DNA of 64,000 nucleotides from Amycolatopsis sp. 2-15 (GTDB taxonomy: Bacteria; Actinomycetota; Actinomycetes; Mycobacteriales; Pseudonocardiaceae): NCBI RefSeq assembly GCF_030285625.1, contig NZ_CP127294.1:9742001-9806000 (forward strand). Reading direction: 5' to 3'. Position 1 is the first letter of the stretch. Each line of letters opens with the position of its first letter. This document shows positions 18,915 to 28,360 of the stretch, one piece after another. The notes beneath the pieces were generated by a model that made no database searches, had not been told where the DNA came from, and was given only the letters and a program-made list of their open reading frames with translations. The position numbers and the translations under genes were made by a program.

Positions 18915-19223
18915 CGGAGGCGACCCCTCGGAAGGTGCGGAGAAAGAGGGCGAAGAGTCCGGATCGTCGGACGACGAGAACTTCGGGGTGGCACCGGCAG
19001 GACTCGATCTGCTCAAGGGTCCCACAACGAAGACGGCAGCCACGCCAAGGAGAAGAGGGGTGTCGTCTCCCGTAGACCGCGACGGGAGGGACGAGGGTGG
19101 TGCGAGAACCACCGCCGGTGTCGGGCTCGCCCGCGGTCTGCGAGTGCACAGACCGCGGGCCTACCGTTGCGGGTCAGCGCCGGATTTCGACCGGCTTCCG
19201 CGGCGGGGGTTCCAACAAGAACG
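18915..19223. other. Intergenic between repeat array and leuB
   Basis: About 300 bp. A minus-strand frame (18753-19112) contains one hydrophobic stretch (PLLLGVAAVFVVGPL) followed by Ser/Pro-rich sequence that runs into the palindrome array. It might be the remnant of a small membrane protein, but I cannot support it as a gene. Confidence 0.4.
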
Positions 19224-20264
19224 TCAGCTGACGTTGCGCACGTTCGACGAGACGAGCGCGGCCAGCCGGTCGCCGATCGCCTGGGTGGTGCCGGGCGATG
19301 CCTGGTCGCGCGTGGCCAGATCGAAGGCCACCGACGCCTCGATGCGGCGTGCGGCCTCCTTGTGGCCCAGGTGGTCGAGCAGGAGCGACACCGAGAGCAC
19401 GGCGGCCGTCGGGTCGGCGAGACCCTGGCCGGCGATGTCGGGGGCGCTGCCGTGGACCGGCTCGAACATGCTCGGGTTGCGGCGCGTGATGTCGAGGTTG
19501 CCGCTGGCCGCGAGGCCGATGCCGCCGGTGACGGCGGCCGCGAGGTCGGTGATGATGTCGCCGAAGAGGTTGTCGGTGACGATCACGTCGAAGCGCGACG
19601 GGTCCGTGACCAGGTGGATCGTGGCGGCGTCGACGTGGGAGTACGCGACTGTGACGTCGGGGTGCTCCAGCGACACCTCCTCGACGATCCGCGACCACAG
19701 CGACCCGGCGTACTCGAGCACGTTGGTCTTGTGCACCAGCGTGAGGTGCTTGCGCGGCCGCTCTTCGGCGCGGTTGAACGCGTCGGCGACGACGCGGCGG
19801 ACGCCGAACGCCGTGTTGACGCTGACCTCCGTGGCGACCTCGTGCTCGGTGTCCTTGCGCAGCAGGCCACCGTTGTTGGTGTACGGGCCTTCGGTGCCTT
19901 CGCGCACCACGACCATGTCGACCTCGCCGGCGTCGGCCAGCGGGCCGCGCACGCCCGGGTACAGGCGCGCCGGGCGCAGGTTCACGTGGTGGTCGAGCTC
20001 GAAGCGCAGGCGCAGCAGCAGCCCGCGCTCGAGGATGCCGCTGGGCACCGTCGGGTCGCCGACCGCGCCGAGCAGGATCGCGTCGTGCTGACGCAGCTCG
20101 CCGAGCACCGACTCGGGGAGCAGTTCCCCGGTCGAGTGCCACCTCGCGGCACCGAGGTCGTAGTTCGTGATCTCCGCCGTCGGTGCTACTTCACCGAGCA
20201 CCTTGAGCGCCTCGGAGACCACCTCGGGCCCGATCCCGTCACCTGGGATCACCGCGAGCCGCAT
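19224..20264 (-). CDS. leuB: 3-isopropylmalate dehydrogenase
   Basis: 346 residues from [16 protein letters not shown]. An upstream in-frame start at 20354 is rejected because family members begin at this motif. It oxidises and decarboxylates 3-isopropylmalate with NAD+ in leucine synthesis. Substrate and metal sites are seen in the Arg/Tyr-containing central part and in [23 protein letters not shown] (metal Asp residues); NAD binding is in [19 protein letters not shown]. It is separate from leuCD and has no neighbour in its own operon. Confidence 0.96.
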   Translation of the reverse strand: MRLAVIPGDGIGPEVVSEALKVLGEVAPTAEITNYDLGAARWHSTGELLPESVLGELRQHDAILLGAVGDPTVPSGILERGLLLRLRFELDHHVNLRPARLYPGVRGPLADAGEVDMVVVREGTEGPYTNNGGLLRKDTEHEVATEVSVNTAFGVRRVVADAFNRAEERPRKHLTLVHKTNVLEYAGSLWSRIVEEVSLEHPDVTVAYSHVDAATIHLVTDPSRFDVIVTDNLFGDIITDLAAAVTGGIGLAASGNLDITRRNPSMFEPVHGSAPDIAGQGLADPTAAVLSVSLLLDHLGHKEAARRIEASVAFDLATRDQASPGTTQAIGDRLAALVSSNVRNVS

Positions 20265-20425
20265 CCACACACCTCCGTAGACCAGGCCACCGAACGCACC
20301 GATGGCCCATCCGCAAGAAAACGCCAGCAGCGGAAGGTTACCGGCCGTAGACAAGACGCCGTAGCCGCACCACCCTTATGCCGCATCCTCCCGCAGGGTG
20401 AGACACCTGAACGGGTGAAAGGCAA

Positions 20426-20460
20426 GGGGCCTCCCGGGTCACAACGACCCGAGAAGCCCC
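20426..20460 (-). terminator. Second hairpin after the subtilase gene
   Basis: GGGGCCTCCCGGGTC pairs imperfectly with GACCCGAGAAGCCCC. It lies between the subtilase stop and leuB, after the stronger hairpin at 20518-20548. Confidence 0.6.
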
Positions 20461-20517
20461 CTATCAACGCTATTCGGGGAACGTGACCAGCGAGACCCGC
20501 CTTCCCCGATCGGAGGA

Positions 20518-20548
20518 CCCCGTCACCCCGTCTGGCCGGGTGACGGGG
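20518..20548 (-). terminator. Hairpin directly after the subtilase stop
   Basis: CCCCGTCACCC and GGGTGACGGGG form an 11-bp stem that starts 8 bp past the stop codon. Likely transcription end for the protease gene. Confidence 0.75.
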
Positions 20549-20555
20549 CCTCACC

Positions 20556-23500
20556 TCACGGCCGCGTCACCGCCGACTCGATCCGCACGACACCCGCGCG
20601 CGAGCCGGCCGCGTTGTGGTGTTCGATCGCCAGCAGGCCCTTCGGCTTGTCACCGGCGACGGCCGCCGCGTTGCGGTTGACCACCAGCTGGGTGCCGGGT
20701 TTGGCGACGTAGCCGAGGGCCGCGTCACCGCCGCCCTGCACCGAGAACGCCGGCGCCAGCGCGTCGAACGAGATCGGCGTGCCGACGAAGTCGATCAGCC
20801 CGTCGGTGCTGCCCGGCGCGACGTAGTACCCCGCCGTGCCGACGGTGTAGCTGATCCGGTGCGACACCTCGTTCGGGTCGATGCCCAGCGCGGCGATGCC
20901 GACCGGAAGCACGATCACGTTGGTGTCGAACACGTTGGTGTCCACGTCGCCGAGCTGACCGTTGACGGCCTCCAGATCCACCGTCGGGTTGCCCGGCTGC
21001 GTCAGCGACACCGTCGCCGCCAGGAGCACGTCGGTCCCCGTCGCCTTCGTCACGAAGGTCTCGAAGTCCGGCTTGCCGTCACCCGTCGTGTCGAAGTCGA
21101 CGAACGGGATCGTGTTGCTGCCCAGGTTCGCGAAGTCGCCCCAGGTGGTGAGGCCGAACGCGAGCATGGCGCTCTCCGGTTCGCCCTGTGCCTTGGCGAG
21201 CGGAGCCGTCGACGCCGCGCCGATGTAGCGCAGGTCGCCGCCCTTCGCGGTGCCGTTGAGCGTGCAGTCGGACGAGACGCCCGCGCCGCACTCCGGCAGC
21301 TGCGCCGATTCGGCCTGCAGCTCCAGCACGCTGACCAGCGAGCGGTAGCGCTGCGCGCCGGTGCCCTGGTCGATGCCCTTGCCGCCGAGGTTCAGCACGG
21401 CCTGGTTCTGGCTCGCGCCGAAGTGCACGCCGGCCGGCGTCGTGATGGCCGCGACCGGTTTCGGCGCCGAGTACACGGCCACCCGCAGCGGCACCGTGGC
21501 GCCGTTCTTCGGGGTGAACGCGACCCGGCCCGAAGCGTCGGCCACGAACTGCCGGGCGAGCCCGGCCTGCGCGGCCTCCATGGTCGGGTCCATGACCTTG
21601 CGCAGCGCCTTCGGGTCGGTGATCTTCAGCGTCACCTTCACCGTCGCGACCCCGCGCGGGCTGAGCTTCACCGAGCTCTTGTCCACTGTGTACTGCACGC
21701 CGGGCAGCGAGTTCACGGCCTCGTACGCCACCGAGTACTCGACCGGCGAGGTGCCCTTGTTGACGACCTTGATCGTCTTCGAGAGCGTGACCGGTCCCGC
21801 CGCCTCGACGGTGCCGAACGTGACGCTCACCGCACCCGGGTCGTCCTGCACGTAGGCGAGGACCTGGTTGTCCAGCGCGGCCTTCGCGTCGATGCGACCG
21901 GTGCCCACGCGCTGCGGCGCGTAGGTGTGGCCAGCGCCGTCGGTGATGTCGTGCGCGGCCGAGCCCACGACGTCGGCCTTGACCTCCTCGACGTTCCAGT
22001 CGGGGTGCGTCTGGCGGACCAGCGCCGTGATGCCCGCGGTGTGCGGCGTGGCCATCGACGTACCCGAGATCGACAGCCGGCCGTTGCCGCTGCCGCGGAA
22101 CGCCGACGTGATCGTGTCACCGGGCGCCGTGACATCCGGCTTCACCGACGGGCCACGGCCACCACGCGAGGTGAACGAGCTCGGGGTGTCCACAATGGTC
22201 TTGTCCGTGGTCTGCAGGCTCGCCCGGCCGGCGCCGAAGAAACGCACCGTCAACGTGCCCGCGGTCAGGCCGGGGCGCACGGCCGCGGTGGCCTTGCCGG
22301 TGAGCTGGAACATCGGCACGCCCGCGTTGCCCGCGATGCCCGCGGCGGGGTGCTCCAAAGTGGACGACAGCAGCACGCCCTTGGCCCCGGCGCTCTGCGC
22401 GTTGTTGGCGCGCGCGGCGGAACCACAGGCGCGAGTGGCGTCGTTGTCGTCCCACTCCAGCCATGCGATCTTGCCCGCGACCTTGGCCTTGTCCTCGGCC
22501 GAGAAGGCGGCGCAGCCCGCGTTGTTGGCCGCGGAGGTCGGCACGACGGGCGCGGTGAGGTCGAGCGTGTCGTAGCCGGCGTAGTCCTGGCTGTACTGAC
22601 CCGGCTGCTGCCCCTTGATCGGGGCGGTGACCTCGAGGGCGTCCTTCAGCTCGCCGGCGTCGCGGCTGCTGGCGACGGTGAGGGCCTCGGGCGTGTTGCC
22701 CGGCGAGCCCGCGACGTCGTTGAGGTCGCCGCCGTTGCCCGCCGCGAGGACCGGCAGGACGCCGTTCTGGGCGAGCTTGCGCACGAACAGCGAGTCGGGG
22801 TCGTCCGGCGCGCCGAAGTCGCTGCCCAGCGACAGGTTGACGATGTCGAGGTGGTCGGTGAAGTCACCATCGCCGTCGGGGTCGAGCGCCCAGTCGAGCG
22901 CCTGCGACGTGATGTTCGTGGAGCCGGTGCAGCCGAACACCTTGATCGCGTAGAGCAGGGCCTTGGGCGCGGTGCCCGGGCCGATGCGCATGGCGTCGAG
23001 CTGCTTCTTGTTCAGCTTCTTGTAGTTGCCGATGAACGTGGTGCCGTCGGCGTTCACGCCATAGCCCGCGATCGTGCCGGCCACGTGCGTGCCGTGCTCG
23101 CCGCACGCGATGGGGTTGGGGTCCGGCTTCGGCGTCGGCGAGCCGGTCTTGCCCTCGGCGTCGTAGTCGTCGCCGGCGAGGTCGGTGCCGCCCACGACCT
23201 TCGCGCTCGGGAACAGCGGCGACGGCTTGGTCCGGTCCACCGCCTGGTAGGCCTCGGGCGTGCCGGGGCCGCCGAAGTCGGCGTGGGTGTAGTCGATGCC
23301 GTCGTCGATCACGCCGACGCGAATACCGTCACCGAACTTGCCGGTCTGCTGCCAGCTCGCGAGCGTGTTGGTGAGCTGCTCGGCGCTGGCGTTGTTCTTG
23401 GTCTTCGGCACGACCGTGCGCACCGAAACGACGTCGGGACGCTTCGCGAGCTCACGGATCTTCGCCGCGTCGGCGGTCACCACGGCGCCCGCGACGGCGT

Positions 23501-23897
23501 TCGACGTCTGCGTGACCAGCTTCGTGCCCGCGTCGGCCTTCTTGAGCTGCCCGACGACGGAGTTCACCGCGGCGGCGACGTCCGCCTTCGCGGCACGCGC
23601 GGCCTGCTTGGCCTTCTCCTTGCCGGTGCCCTTGCCCTGTTCGGCGTTGAACGCGTCGACGGCCGGCTTCTTCGCCAGCTCCACGAACGCGGTGATCTTG
23701 CCCCGCGCGGCGTCGAGCCGCGGCGAGATCTTGCCCTGCAACCCCGCGGCGGCGACCTTGGCCGGCGCGACCGGGTCGGCGAGTGGCGCACCCTGCGCCG
23801 ACGCGCCCGACGCGGCGGAGACGGCCGCGGCCAGGACCACCGCGGACACGGCAGCCGTCGAACGCGCAGCCCACCCGGGCAACCGGGATCTGCTCAT
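20556..23897 (-). CDS. Secreted S8 subtilisin-like serine protease
   Basis: A 1113-residue secreted protease. The signal peptide covers about residues 1-34 (RSTAAVSAVVLAAAVSAASG, cleavage after ASA). A propeptide (about 50-165) is followed by the S8 catalytic domain. The triad is Asp198 in VIDDGIDYTHADF, His268 in CGEHGTHVAGTIAG and Ser614 in ISGTSMATPH. The long gap between His and Ser holds a protease-associated-like insert (about 420-560). After the catalytic domain there are Ig/fibronectin-like segments (VTLSKTIKVVNKGTSPVEYSV) and a C-terminal beta-rich region. No LPXTG or transmembrane anchor is visible, so it is probably released. Monocistronic, with its own terminators. Confidence 0.93.
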   Translation of the reverse strand: MSRSRLPGWAARSTAAVSAVVLAAAVSAASGASAQGAPLADPVAPAKVAAAGLQGKISPRLDAARGKITAFVELAKKPAVDAFNAEQGKGTGKEKAKQAARAAKADVAAAVNSVVGQLKKADAGTKLVTQTSNAVAGAVVTADAAKIRELAKRPDVVSVRTVVPKTKNNASAEQLTNTLASWQQTGKFGDGIRVGVIDDGIDYTHADFGGPGTPEAYQAVDRTKPSPLFPSAKVVGGTDLAGDDYDAEGKTGSPTPKPDPNPIACGEHGTHVAGTIAGYGVNADGTTFIGNYKKLNKKQLDAMRIGPGTAPKALLYAIKVFGCTGSTNITSQALDWALDPDGDGDFTDHLDIVNLSLGSDFGAPDDPDSLFVRKLAQNGVLPVLAAGNGGDLNDVAGSPGNTPEALTVASSRDAGELKDALEVTAPIKGQQPGQYSQDYAGYDTLDLTAPVVPTSAANNAGCAAFSAEDKAKVAGKIAWLEWDDNDATRACGSAARANNAQSAGAKGVLLSSTLEHPAAGIAGNAGVPMFQLTGKATAAVRPGLTAGTLTVRFFGAGRASLQTTDKTIVDTPSSFTSRGGRGPSVKPDVTAPGDTITSAFRGSGNGRLSISGTSMATPHTAGITALVRQTHPDWNVEEVKADVVGSAAHDITDGAGHTYAPQRVGTGRIDAKAALDNQVLAYVQDDPGAVSVTFGTVEAAGPVTLSKTIKVVNKGTSPVEYSVAYEAVNSLPGVQYTVDKSSVKLSPRGVATVKVTLKITDPKALRKVMDPTMEAAQAGLARQFVADASGRVAFTPKNGATVPLRVAVYSAPKPVAAITTPAGVHFGASQNQAVLNLGGKGIDQGTGAQRYRSLVSVLELQAESAQLPECGAGVSSDCTLNGTAKGGDLRYIGAASTAPLAKAQGEPESAMLAFGLTTWGDFANLGSNTIPFVDFDTTGDGKPDFETFVTKATGTDVLLAATVSLTQPGNPTVDLEAVNGQLGDVDTNVFDTNVIVLPVGIAALGIDPNEVSHRISYTVGTAGYYVAPGSTDGLIDFVGTPISFDALAPAFSVQGGGDAALGYVAKPGTQLVVNRNAAAVAGDKPKGLLAIEHHNAAGSRAGVVRIESAVTRP

Positions 23898-24110
23898 GAG
23901 TACCCAACCCCTTTACTCGAGGCCTGGATCGCGAACCTGCCTGGCGCTCCCCGATCAACCACCCCCGACAGGTGAGCACCGGCGCCGCACCGTGCTCTCA
24001 CGGCGCGTGGTTCTGCCTCGCGGCACAGAACCTAGCTGCCCGATACACCTACTTTCGTGGCGAAAATGCTCCGTTATACGAATGTTGCCCGTCTGGGGGA
24101 CTCCACAAAG

Positions 24111-24153
24111 GAAAGCCCCTTCCCCCGCCACTCGGACGGGGAAAGGGGCTTTC
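24111..24153 (-). terminator. Terminator of serA
   Basis: GAAAGCCCCTTCCCC pairs with GGGGAAAGGGGCTTTC around a 13-base loop, 16 bp past the serA stop. The minus-strand 3' side has few T residues, as usual in this genome. Confidence 0.8.
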
Positions 24154-24168
24154 GAAAAACAGGCGGGA

Positions 24169-25767
24169 CTAGTTGAAGTCCACCGCGCGGATCGTGTGCG
24201 CACCCACGGTGGCGCCGATCGGCTCCAGGACGTTGCTGTCCACGTGGCGGTCGACGCGCAACAGCATCACGGCGTCGGAACCGTCGGTGGTCTGACTGAT
24301 CTGCGCGGCCTCGATGTTGATGCCGGCCTCGCCGAGCAGCGTGCCGACGCGGCCCATCACGCCCGGGCGGTCCGGGTACTCGAGCAGCAGCACGTTGCCC
24401 TCGGCGCGCAGGTCGAAGTGCCGGCCGTTGACCTCGACGATCTTCTCGACCTCGTCCTTGCCGGTCACCGAACCGGACACGGTCAGTGTGGCGCCGTCCG
24501 CGTGGACCGCACGCACCGTGACGAGGCTGCGGAACTTCGGGCTCTCGGTCTCGGTGACGAGGTCCACCTGCACGCCCAGCTCCTCGGCGAGCCGCGGCGC
24601 GTTGACGAACGTGACCTGATCGTCGACGACACCGGCGAAGACTCCGCGCAGCGCCGCGAGCTGCAGCACCGAGGTGTCCTCGCTGGACAGCTCGCCCTTG
24701 ACCTCGACGGTCACCGACGTCGGCGCCTTCGGGCTCAGCGCGGTGAGCACCGTGCCCAGCTTCTGCGTGAGCGACAGGTACGGCCGCACGTGCTCGCCGA
24801 CGGCGCCGCCGCCCGAGACGTTCACCGCGTCCGGCACGAAGTCGCCGCGCAGCGCCAGCAGCACGGAACGGGCGACGTCGGTGCCCGCGCGGTCCTGCGC
24901 CTCTGAGGTGGACGCGCCCAGGTGCGGGGTGACGACCACGTTGGGCAGCTCGAACAGCGGGCTGGCGGTGGTGGGCTCGGTGACGAACACGTCGATGCCC
25001 GCGCCGCCGACGTGGCCGCTGCGGATCGCGTCGGCCAGCGCCTCCTCGACGATCAGGCCACCGCGCGCGGCGTTGACGATGATCACGCCCGGCTTGGTCT
25101 TCTTGAGCGCCTCGACGTCGATGAGGCCCTTGGTCTCCGGCGTCTTCGGCAGGTGGATGGAGATCGCGTCGGCGCGCGCCAGCAGCTCGTCGAGCGGCAC
25201 GAGCTCGATGCCGAGCTGCGCGGCGCGGGCGGCCGAGACGTAGGGGTCGTACGCGATCAGCTTCGTGCCGAACGCGGCGAGACGCTGGCTGAACAGCTGG
25301 CCGATCTTGCCGAGGCCGACGACACCGATGGTCTTGCCGTTGAGCTCGACGCCCGAGAACGAGCTGCGCTTCCACTCGCCACCGCGCAGGCTCTGGTCGG
25401 CGGCCGGCACCCGGCGGGCCACGGCCAGCAGCAACGCCACGGCGTGCTCGGCGGCGGACACGATGTTCGACGTCGGGGCGTTGACCACCAGCACGCCACG
25501 CTCGGTGGCGGCGGGCACCTCGACGTTGTCCAGCCCGACACCGGCGCGGGCCACGACCTTGAGCTGCGTGGTCGCACCGAGTACCTCGGCGTCGACCTTC
25601 GTGGCGGATCGCACCAGGAGCGCGTCGGCACTCTTCACCGCCTCCAGCAGCGCGGGACGGTCCGTGCCGTCCACATGCCGGACCTCTACCTCGTCACCGA
25701 ACACACTCAGCACGGAAGGCGCGAGCTTCTCCGCGATGAGGACGACGGGTTTGCTGGGCTTGGTCAC
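24169..25767 (-). CDS. serA: D-3-phosphoglycerate dehydrogenase
   Basis: 532 residues, the long (type I, mycobacterial-like) form. It oxidises 3-phosphoglycerate to 3-phosphohydroxypyruvate, the first step of serine synthesis. The Rossmann motif is IGVVGLGKIGQLFSQRL with the following acidic residue in AYDPY; catalytic Arg, Glu and His lie in NAARGGLIVEEAL and VVTPHLGASTSEAQ. After the catalytic part come the intervening ASB-like domain (about 315-450) and a C-terminal ACT domain (VLLLEYPDRPGVMGRVGTLL) for serine feedback. The start MTKPSKPVVLIAEKL fits the family. Confidence 0.97.
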   Translation of the reverse strand: MTKPSKPVVLIAEKLAPSVLSVFGDEVEVRHVDGTDRPALLEAVKSADALLVRSATKVDAEVLGATTQLKVVARAGVGLDNVEVPAATERGVLVVNAPTSNIVSAAEHAVALLLAVARRVPAADQSLRGGEWKRSSFSGVELNGKTIGVVGLGKIGQLFSQRLAAFGTKLIAYDPYVSAARAAQLGIELVPLDELLARADAISIHLPKTPETKGLIDVEALKKTKPGVIIVNAARGGLIVEEALADAIRSGHVGGAGIDVFVTEPTTASPLFELPNVVVTPHLGASTSEAQDRAGTDVARSVLLALRGDFVPDAVNVSGGGAVGEHVRPYLSLTQKLGTVLTALSPKAPTSVTVEVKGELSSEDTSVLQLAALRGVFAGVVDDQVTFVNAPRLAEELGVQVDLVTETESPKFRSLVTVRAVHADGATLTVSGSVTGKDEVEKIVEVNGRHFDLRAEGNVLLLEYPDRPGVMGRVGTLLGEAGINIEAAQISQTTDGSDAVMLLRVDRHVDSNVLEPIGATVGAHTIRAVDFN

Positions 25768-25937
25768 GATGCGGCTCCCACTATCTGGTCACGAAATCGA
25801 GGACGCTCTCCTACGGCGCACGCCGTTGTGCCCGGATGGGCGGGAGTTTAGCCCGGTTGGAGTCCCCGGTGCTGCCCGCGTTGTTAACTCGCTCGTAATC
25901 CGGCGAAAACTCGATCGCCGGGCCGGTCAGCGGTGTC

Positions 25938-26035
25938 GGGGTCGGGGTGGGTGGCGGGGGTGGGGATTGGGTTTGCGGCAAGGAAAACGGCGCGGGGGTG
26001 GTGGCGGTCGGGGTGCGGTGGGTGGGGCGTTTTGT
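25938..26035. other. G-tract-rich block upstream of serA
   Basis: The plus strand contains a run of G-tracts (four or more Gs at 25938, 25944, 25956 and 25962, with GGG between), then further G-rich sequence to about 26035. It fits the G-quadruplex pattern of four G3+ tracts with 1-4-base loops. No gene can be supported between 25768 and 26940. Confidence 0.6.
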
Positions 26036-26175
26036 GCGTTCCACCTGGTGGGATGCGACGGTGTGATGAGGTTGGGGCGATTGGGGTGAAAGGGATTTAT
26101 TACGTGATGGTGCTCGGGTGGGTGGCGGGGATGTTCATTCGTTCGGGGATCTGTGGCGCGGGCACAGGCTGGGAG

Positions 26176-26709
26176 TGAAGGGGACCTTCATCCCTTCGGA
26201 CACACGGCGATCCGGCGTACCGAGTGCATGAAGGTCGCCTTCACGCCTTCTCGGCCGGATGAAGGGGACGTTCATCCCTTCCGCGCACGGCGATCTGGCG
26301 CACCGGGTGCGTCGAGGTCTCCTTCACGCCTTCTCGGCCGGATGAAGGGGATCTTCACGTCACCCCCAACACCCACCGCAGTCGAGGGCGGGATGAAGGG
26401 TCCCGTCATCGCTTCACAGGCTGCACCGCTGCCAGCAACGGGTGAAGGGTCCCTTCACCGACTCCCGGTCAACCATCGGTGGTCGCCAGCGCGCGAAGTG
26501 GACCTTCATTCCTTCGGCGGCGCGCACGTGACGCGACTGCTGATGAAGGGGGCCTTCATCAGCGGTGCGGCACCCACAGTGATCCAGCGGTGCGTGAAGG
26601 GGACCTTCATTCCTTCGACGGCGCGCTCCTGACCCGACTGCGATGAAGGGGACCTTCACCCGTAGTTCGGCACCCACAATGACCGAGCAATGCATGAAGG
26701 GGACCTTCA
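26176..26709. repeat. Periodic array of TGAAGGGGACCTTCA palindromes
   Basis: Twelve copies of a 15-bp palindrome or close variants begin at 26176, 26229, 26260, 26312, 26343, 26394, 26443, 26494, 26544, 26595, 26644 and 26695. The spacing is 49-53 bp except for two 31-bp steps. The sequences between them are related to each other (CGGCGATCYGGCG, GGCACCCACARTGA, GACBCGACTGC), in places with a 100-bp higher-order unit. This excludes CRISPR, whose spacers would be unrelated. No gene overlaps it. Confidence 0.92.
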
Positions 26710-26758
26710 TCCCTTCCCCAACCCAGCGCCCACCACGACCACGCCCGGCGACCACCGG

Positions 26759-26779
26759 CGTCGCCGCTGAGGGACGAAA
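26759..26779. repeat. Single copy of the TCGCCGCTGA palindrome
   Basis: GTCGCCGCTGAGGGACGAA lies between the TGAAGG array and the ankyrin gene. It matches one arm of the interspersed palindrome fully and the other with changes. Confidence 0.5.
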
Positions 26780-26940
26780 CGAAGGCAGGCGGGCGGTACA
26801 GTGGCGAGGCGCGGTGAGGGCTGCGTCCCGTCCGCGGAAAGGGCTGAGCCCACCCCCGAAGTGAAGTGCGGTGCGTGCGCCTTCTTCCCTGCCCGGTGCC
26901 GGCGGACCACGGGCGAACCGAGGGAAGAAAGGACTCCCCC

Positions 26941-28281
26941 ATGGCCACGTTGCCGGCAAAACCCGATCTCGCCCAGTTGCGCAAACGCGCGAAAGAGCTG
27001 GCGCGCGCCGAGTCGATCAAGTTGTCCGAGGCGCAGTTCCGCGTCGCGCGCGGGCACGGGTTTCCGAGTTGGCCGAAGTTGCAGGCGTACGTCCGGCGCG
27101 TCGCCGAGGGCGGACCGAACCTGCAGCACGCCTACCACGTCGACACCGAGTACTACAGCGAACGCGCCCTCGGGCTGCTCGCGTCCGCCGAGGACGGGAC
27201 GGCCGGGGCGCGCGAGGCGTTCGCGCGTCACCGGCAGCCGTTGACGCGTGAGGGCGCGCGGACGGTCGTCGCCAAGAAGCACGGGTTCGGGTCGTGGCGC
27301 GGGTTGCGCGAGCACGTCGCGGCGTTGGCGGACAGTGGTGAGCCGTTCGCGTGGGCGTTTCGCCTCCTGGAGGCGAGGGACGTCGACGGACTGGCGGCGG
27401 TGGTCGACGAGTTCCCGGAGCTCGTCCACGCGCGTGGCACCAACGGCAACGACCTCCTCGGCATGGCCGGCGCCACCTGCGACGAACGGCTCGCGCGCAT
27501 CCTGCTCGAACGCGGCGCCGATCCCGCACGGGGCAACGCCCACGGCTGGACCCCGTTGCACCAGGCCGCCCACAGCAATCTGCCACTGTTCGCCGACCTG
27601 CTGCTCGACGCCGGCGCGCCACTCGACGTGTCGGCGCGCGGCGACGGCGGAACTCCGCTCGTCGTCGCGTTGTTCTGGGGAAACCGGACCGTGGCCGAAA
27701 AACTGGCGACGCGCGAGCGGTCCCCTCGCAACCTCCGTGTCGCAGCGGGTATCGGGGACGTCGAGCTGCTGGACGAGCTCGTCCGTCCGAACGGGACACT
27801 CGCGCCGGCGGCGGGTGCGCACCGTGAGTTCTACCGGCCCCACAGTGGTTTCCCCCTGTGGCGCCCCGGCGACGATCCCCGGGAGATCCTCGACGAAGCC
27901 CTCGGCTGGGCAGCGCGCAACGACCGCTCCGACGCTCTGCGCACGCTCGCCGAGCGCGGCGCGGACCTCGACGCCGACGTCTACCGCGGCACCGCCCTCA
28001 CCTGGGCCGCCGCGCAGGGCAAAGTCGCCGCCGTGCGGACGTTGCTGGACCTGGGCGCGGACGTGAACCGCGTCGGGACCTTCGGCGGTCCGCGGCATGG
28101 CGTCGGCATCACCGCCCTGCACCTCGCCGCGCAGAACAACCGGCTCGACGTCATCGAGGTCCTCGTCCAGGCGGGCGCCGACCTCGACGCGCGCGACGGC
28201 CTCTGGAACTCCACCCCCGAAGGCTGGGCCGACGCGTGCGACAGCCCCGCCGCGCGCGACCTGCTGGCGAACGCCCGATAG
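26941..28281 (+). CDS. Ankyrin-repeat protein
   Basis: 446 residues from MATLPAKPDLAQLRKRAKELA, preceded by GAAAGGACTCCCCC. The N-terminal 120 residues carry two related segments (FRVARGHGFPSWPKLQAYVRR and TVVAKKHGFGSWRGLREHVA), a motif often found before bacterial ankyrin arrays. The remainder has ankyrin repeats with the GxTPLHxAA pattern (GWTPLHQAAHSNLPLFADLLLDAGA; GTALTWAAAQGKVAAVRTLLDLGADVN; GITALHLAAQNNRLDVIEVLVQAGADLDARD). It is a cytoplasmic protein-binding scaffold; the partner is unknown. About 80 bp and a long hairpin separate it from the next gene. Confidence 0.88.
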   Translation: MATLPAKPDLAQLRKRAKELARAESIKLSEAQFRVARGHGFPSWPKLQAYVRRVAEGGPNLQHAYHVDTEYYSERALGLLASAEDGTAGAREAFARHRQPLTREGARTVVAKKHGFGSWRGLREHVAALADSGEPFAWAFRLLEARDVDGLAAVVDEFPELVHARGTNGNDLLGMAGATCDERLARILLERGADPARGNAHGWTPLHQAAHSNLPLFADLLLDAGAPLDVSARGDGGTPLVVALFWGNRTVAEKLATRERSPRNLRVAAGIGDVELLDELVRPNGTLAPAAGAHREFYRPHSGFPLWRPGDDPREILDEALGWAARNDRSDALRTLAERGADLDADVYRGTALTWAAAQGKVAAVRTLLDLGADVNRVGTFGGPRHGVGITALHLAAQNNRLDVIEVLVQAGADLDARDGLWNSTPEGWADACDSPAARDLLANAR

Positions 28282-28286
28282 ACAAG

Positions 28287-28337
28287 CGGAGTCCGTAGTC
28301 CGCATCGTCAATTCGGCGAGACGGACTATGGACTCCG
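28287..28337 (+). terminator. Long inverted repeat between the ankyrin and SnoaL-like genes
   Basis: CGGAGTCCGTAGTCCG and CGGACTATGGACTCCG form a 16-bp stem with one wobble or mismatch and a 19-base loop, followed by TTTCA. It begins 6 bp after the ankyrin stop. Terminator is the simplest reading, but the symmetrical arms could also be a regulator site for the next gene. Confidence 0.65.
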
Positions 28338-28360
28338 TTTCATCCACTGGGAGGACAACC

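Noticed and set aside
18202..18994. Ser/Pro/Gly-Glu repeat protein on the minus strand (SPxSGE repeats)
   Set aside because: The repeats fall in three different frames with stops between, so the unit is a DNA palindrome, not a protein repeat.
18624..20486. 620-residue plus-strand frame across the palindrome array and leuB
   Set aside because: Antisense to leuB in its second half and to the repeat array in its first; no domain.
20616..23975. 1119-residue plus-strand frame opposite the subtilase
   Set aside because: Composition is Arg/Val/His/Gly typical of an antisense frame of high-GC coding sequence; the minus strand has a signal peptide and complete catalytic triad.
26176..26709. CRISPR-like array with short palindromic repeats and about 35-bp spacers
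   Set aside because: The repeat is only 15 bp, the sequences between repeats are clearly related to each other, and no cas gene is near.
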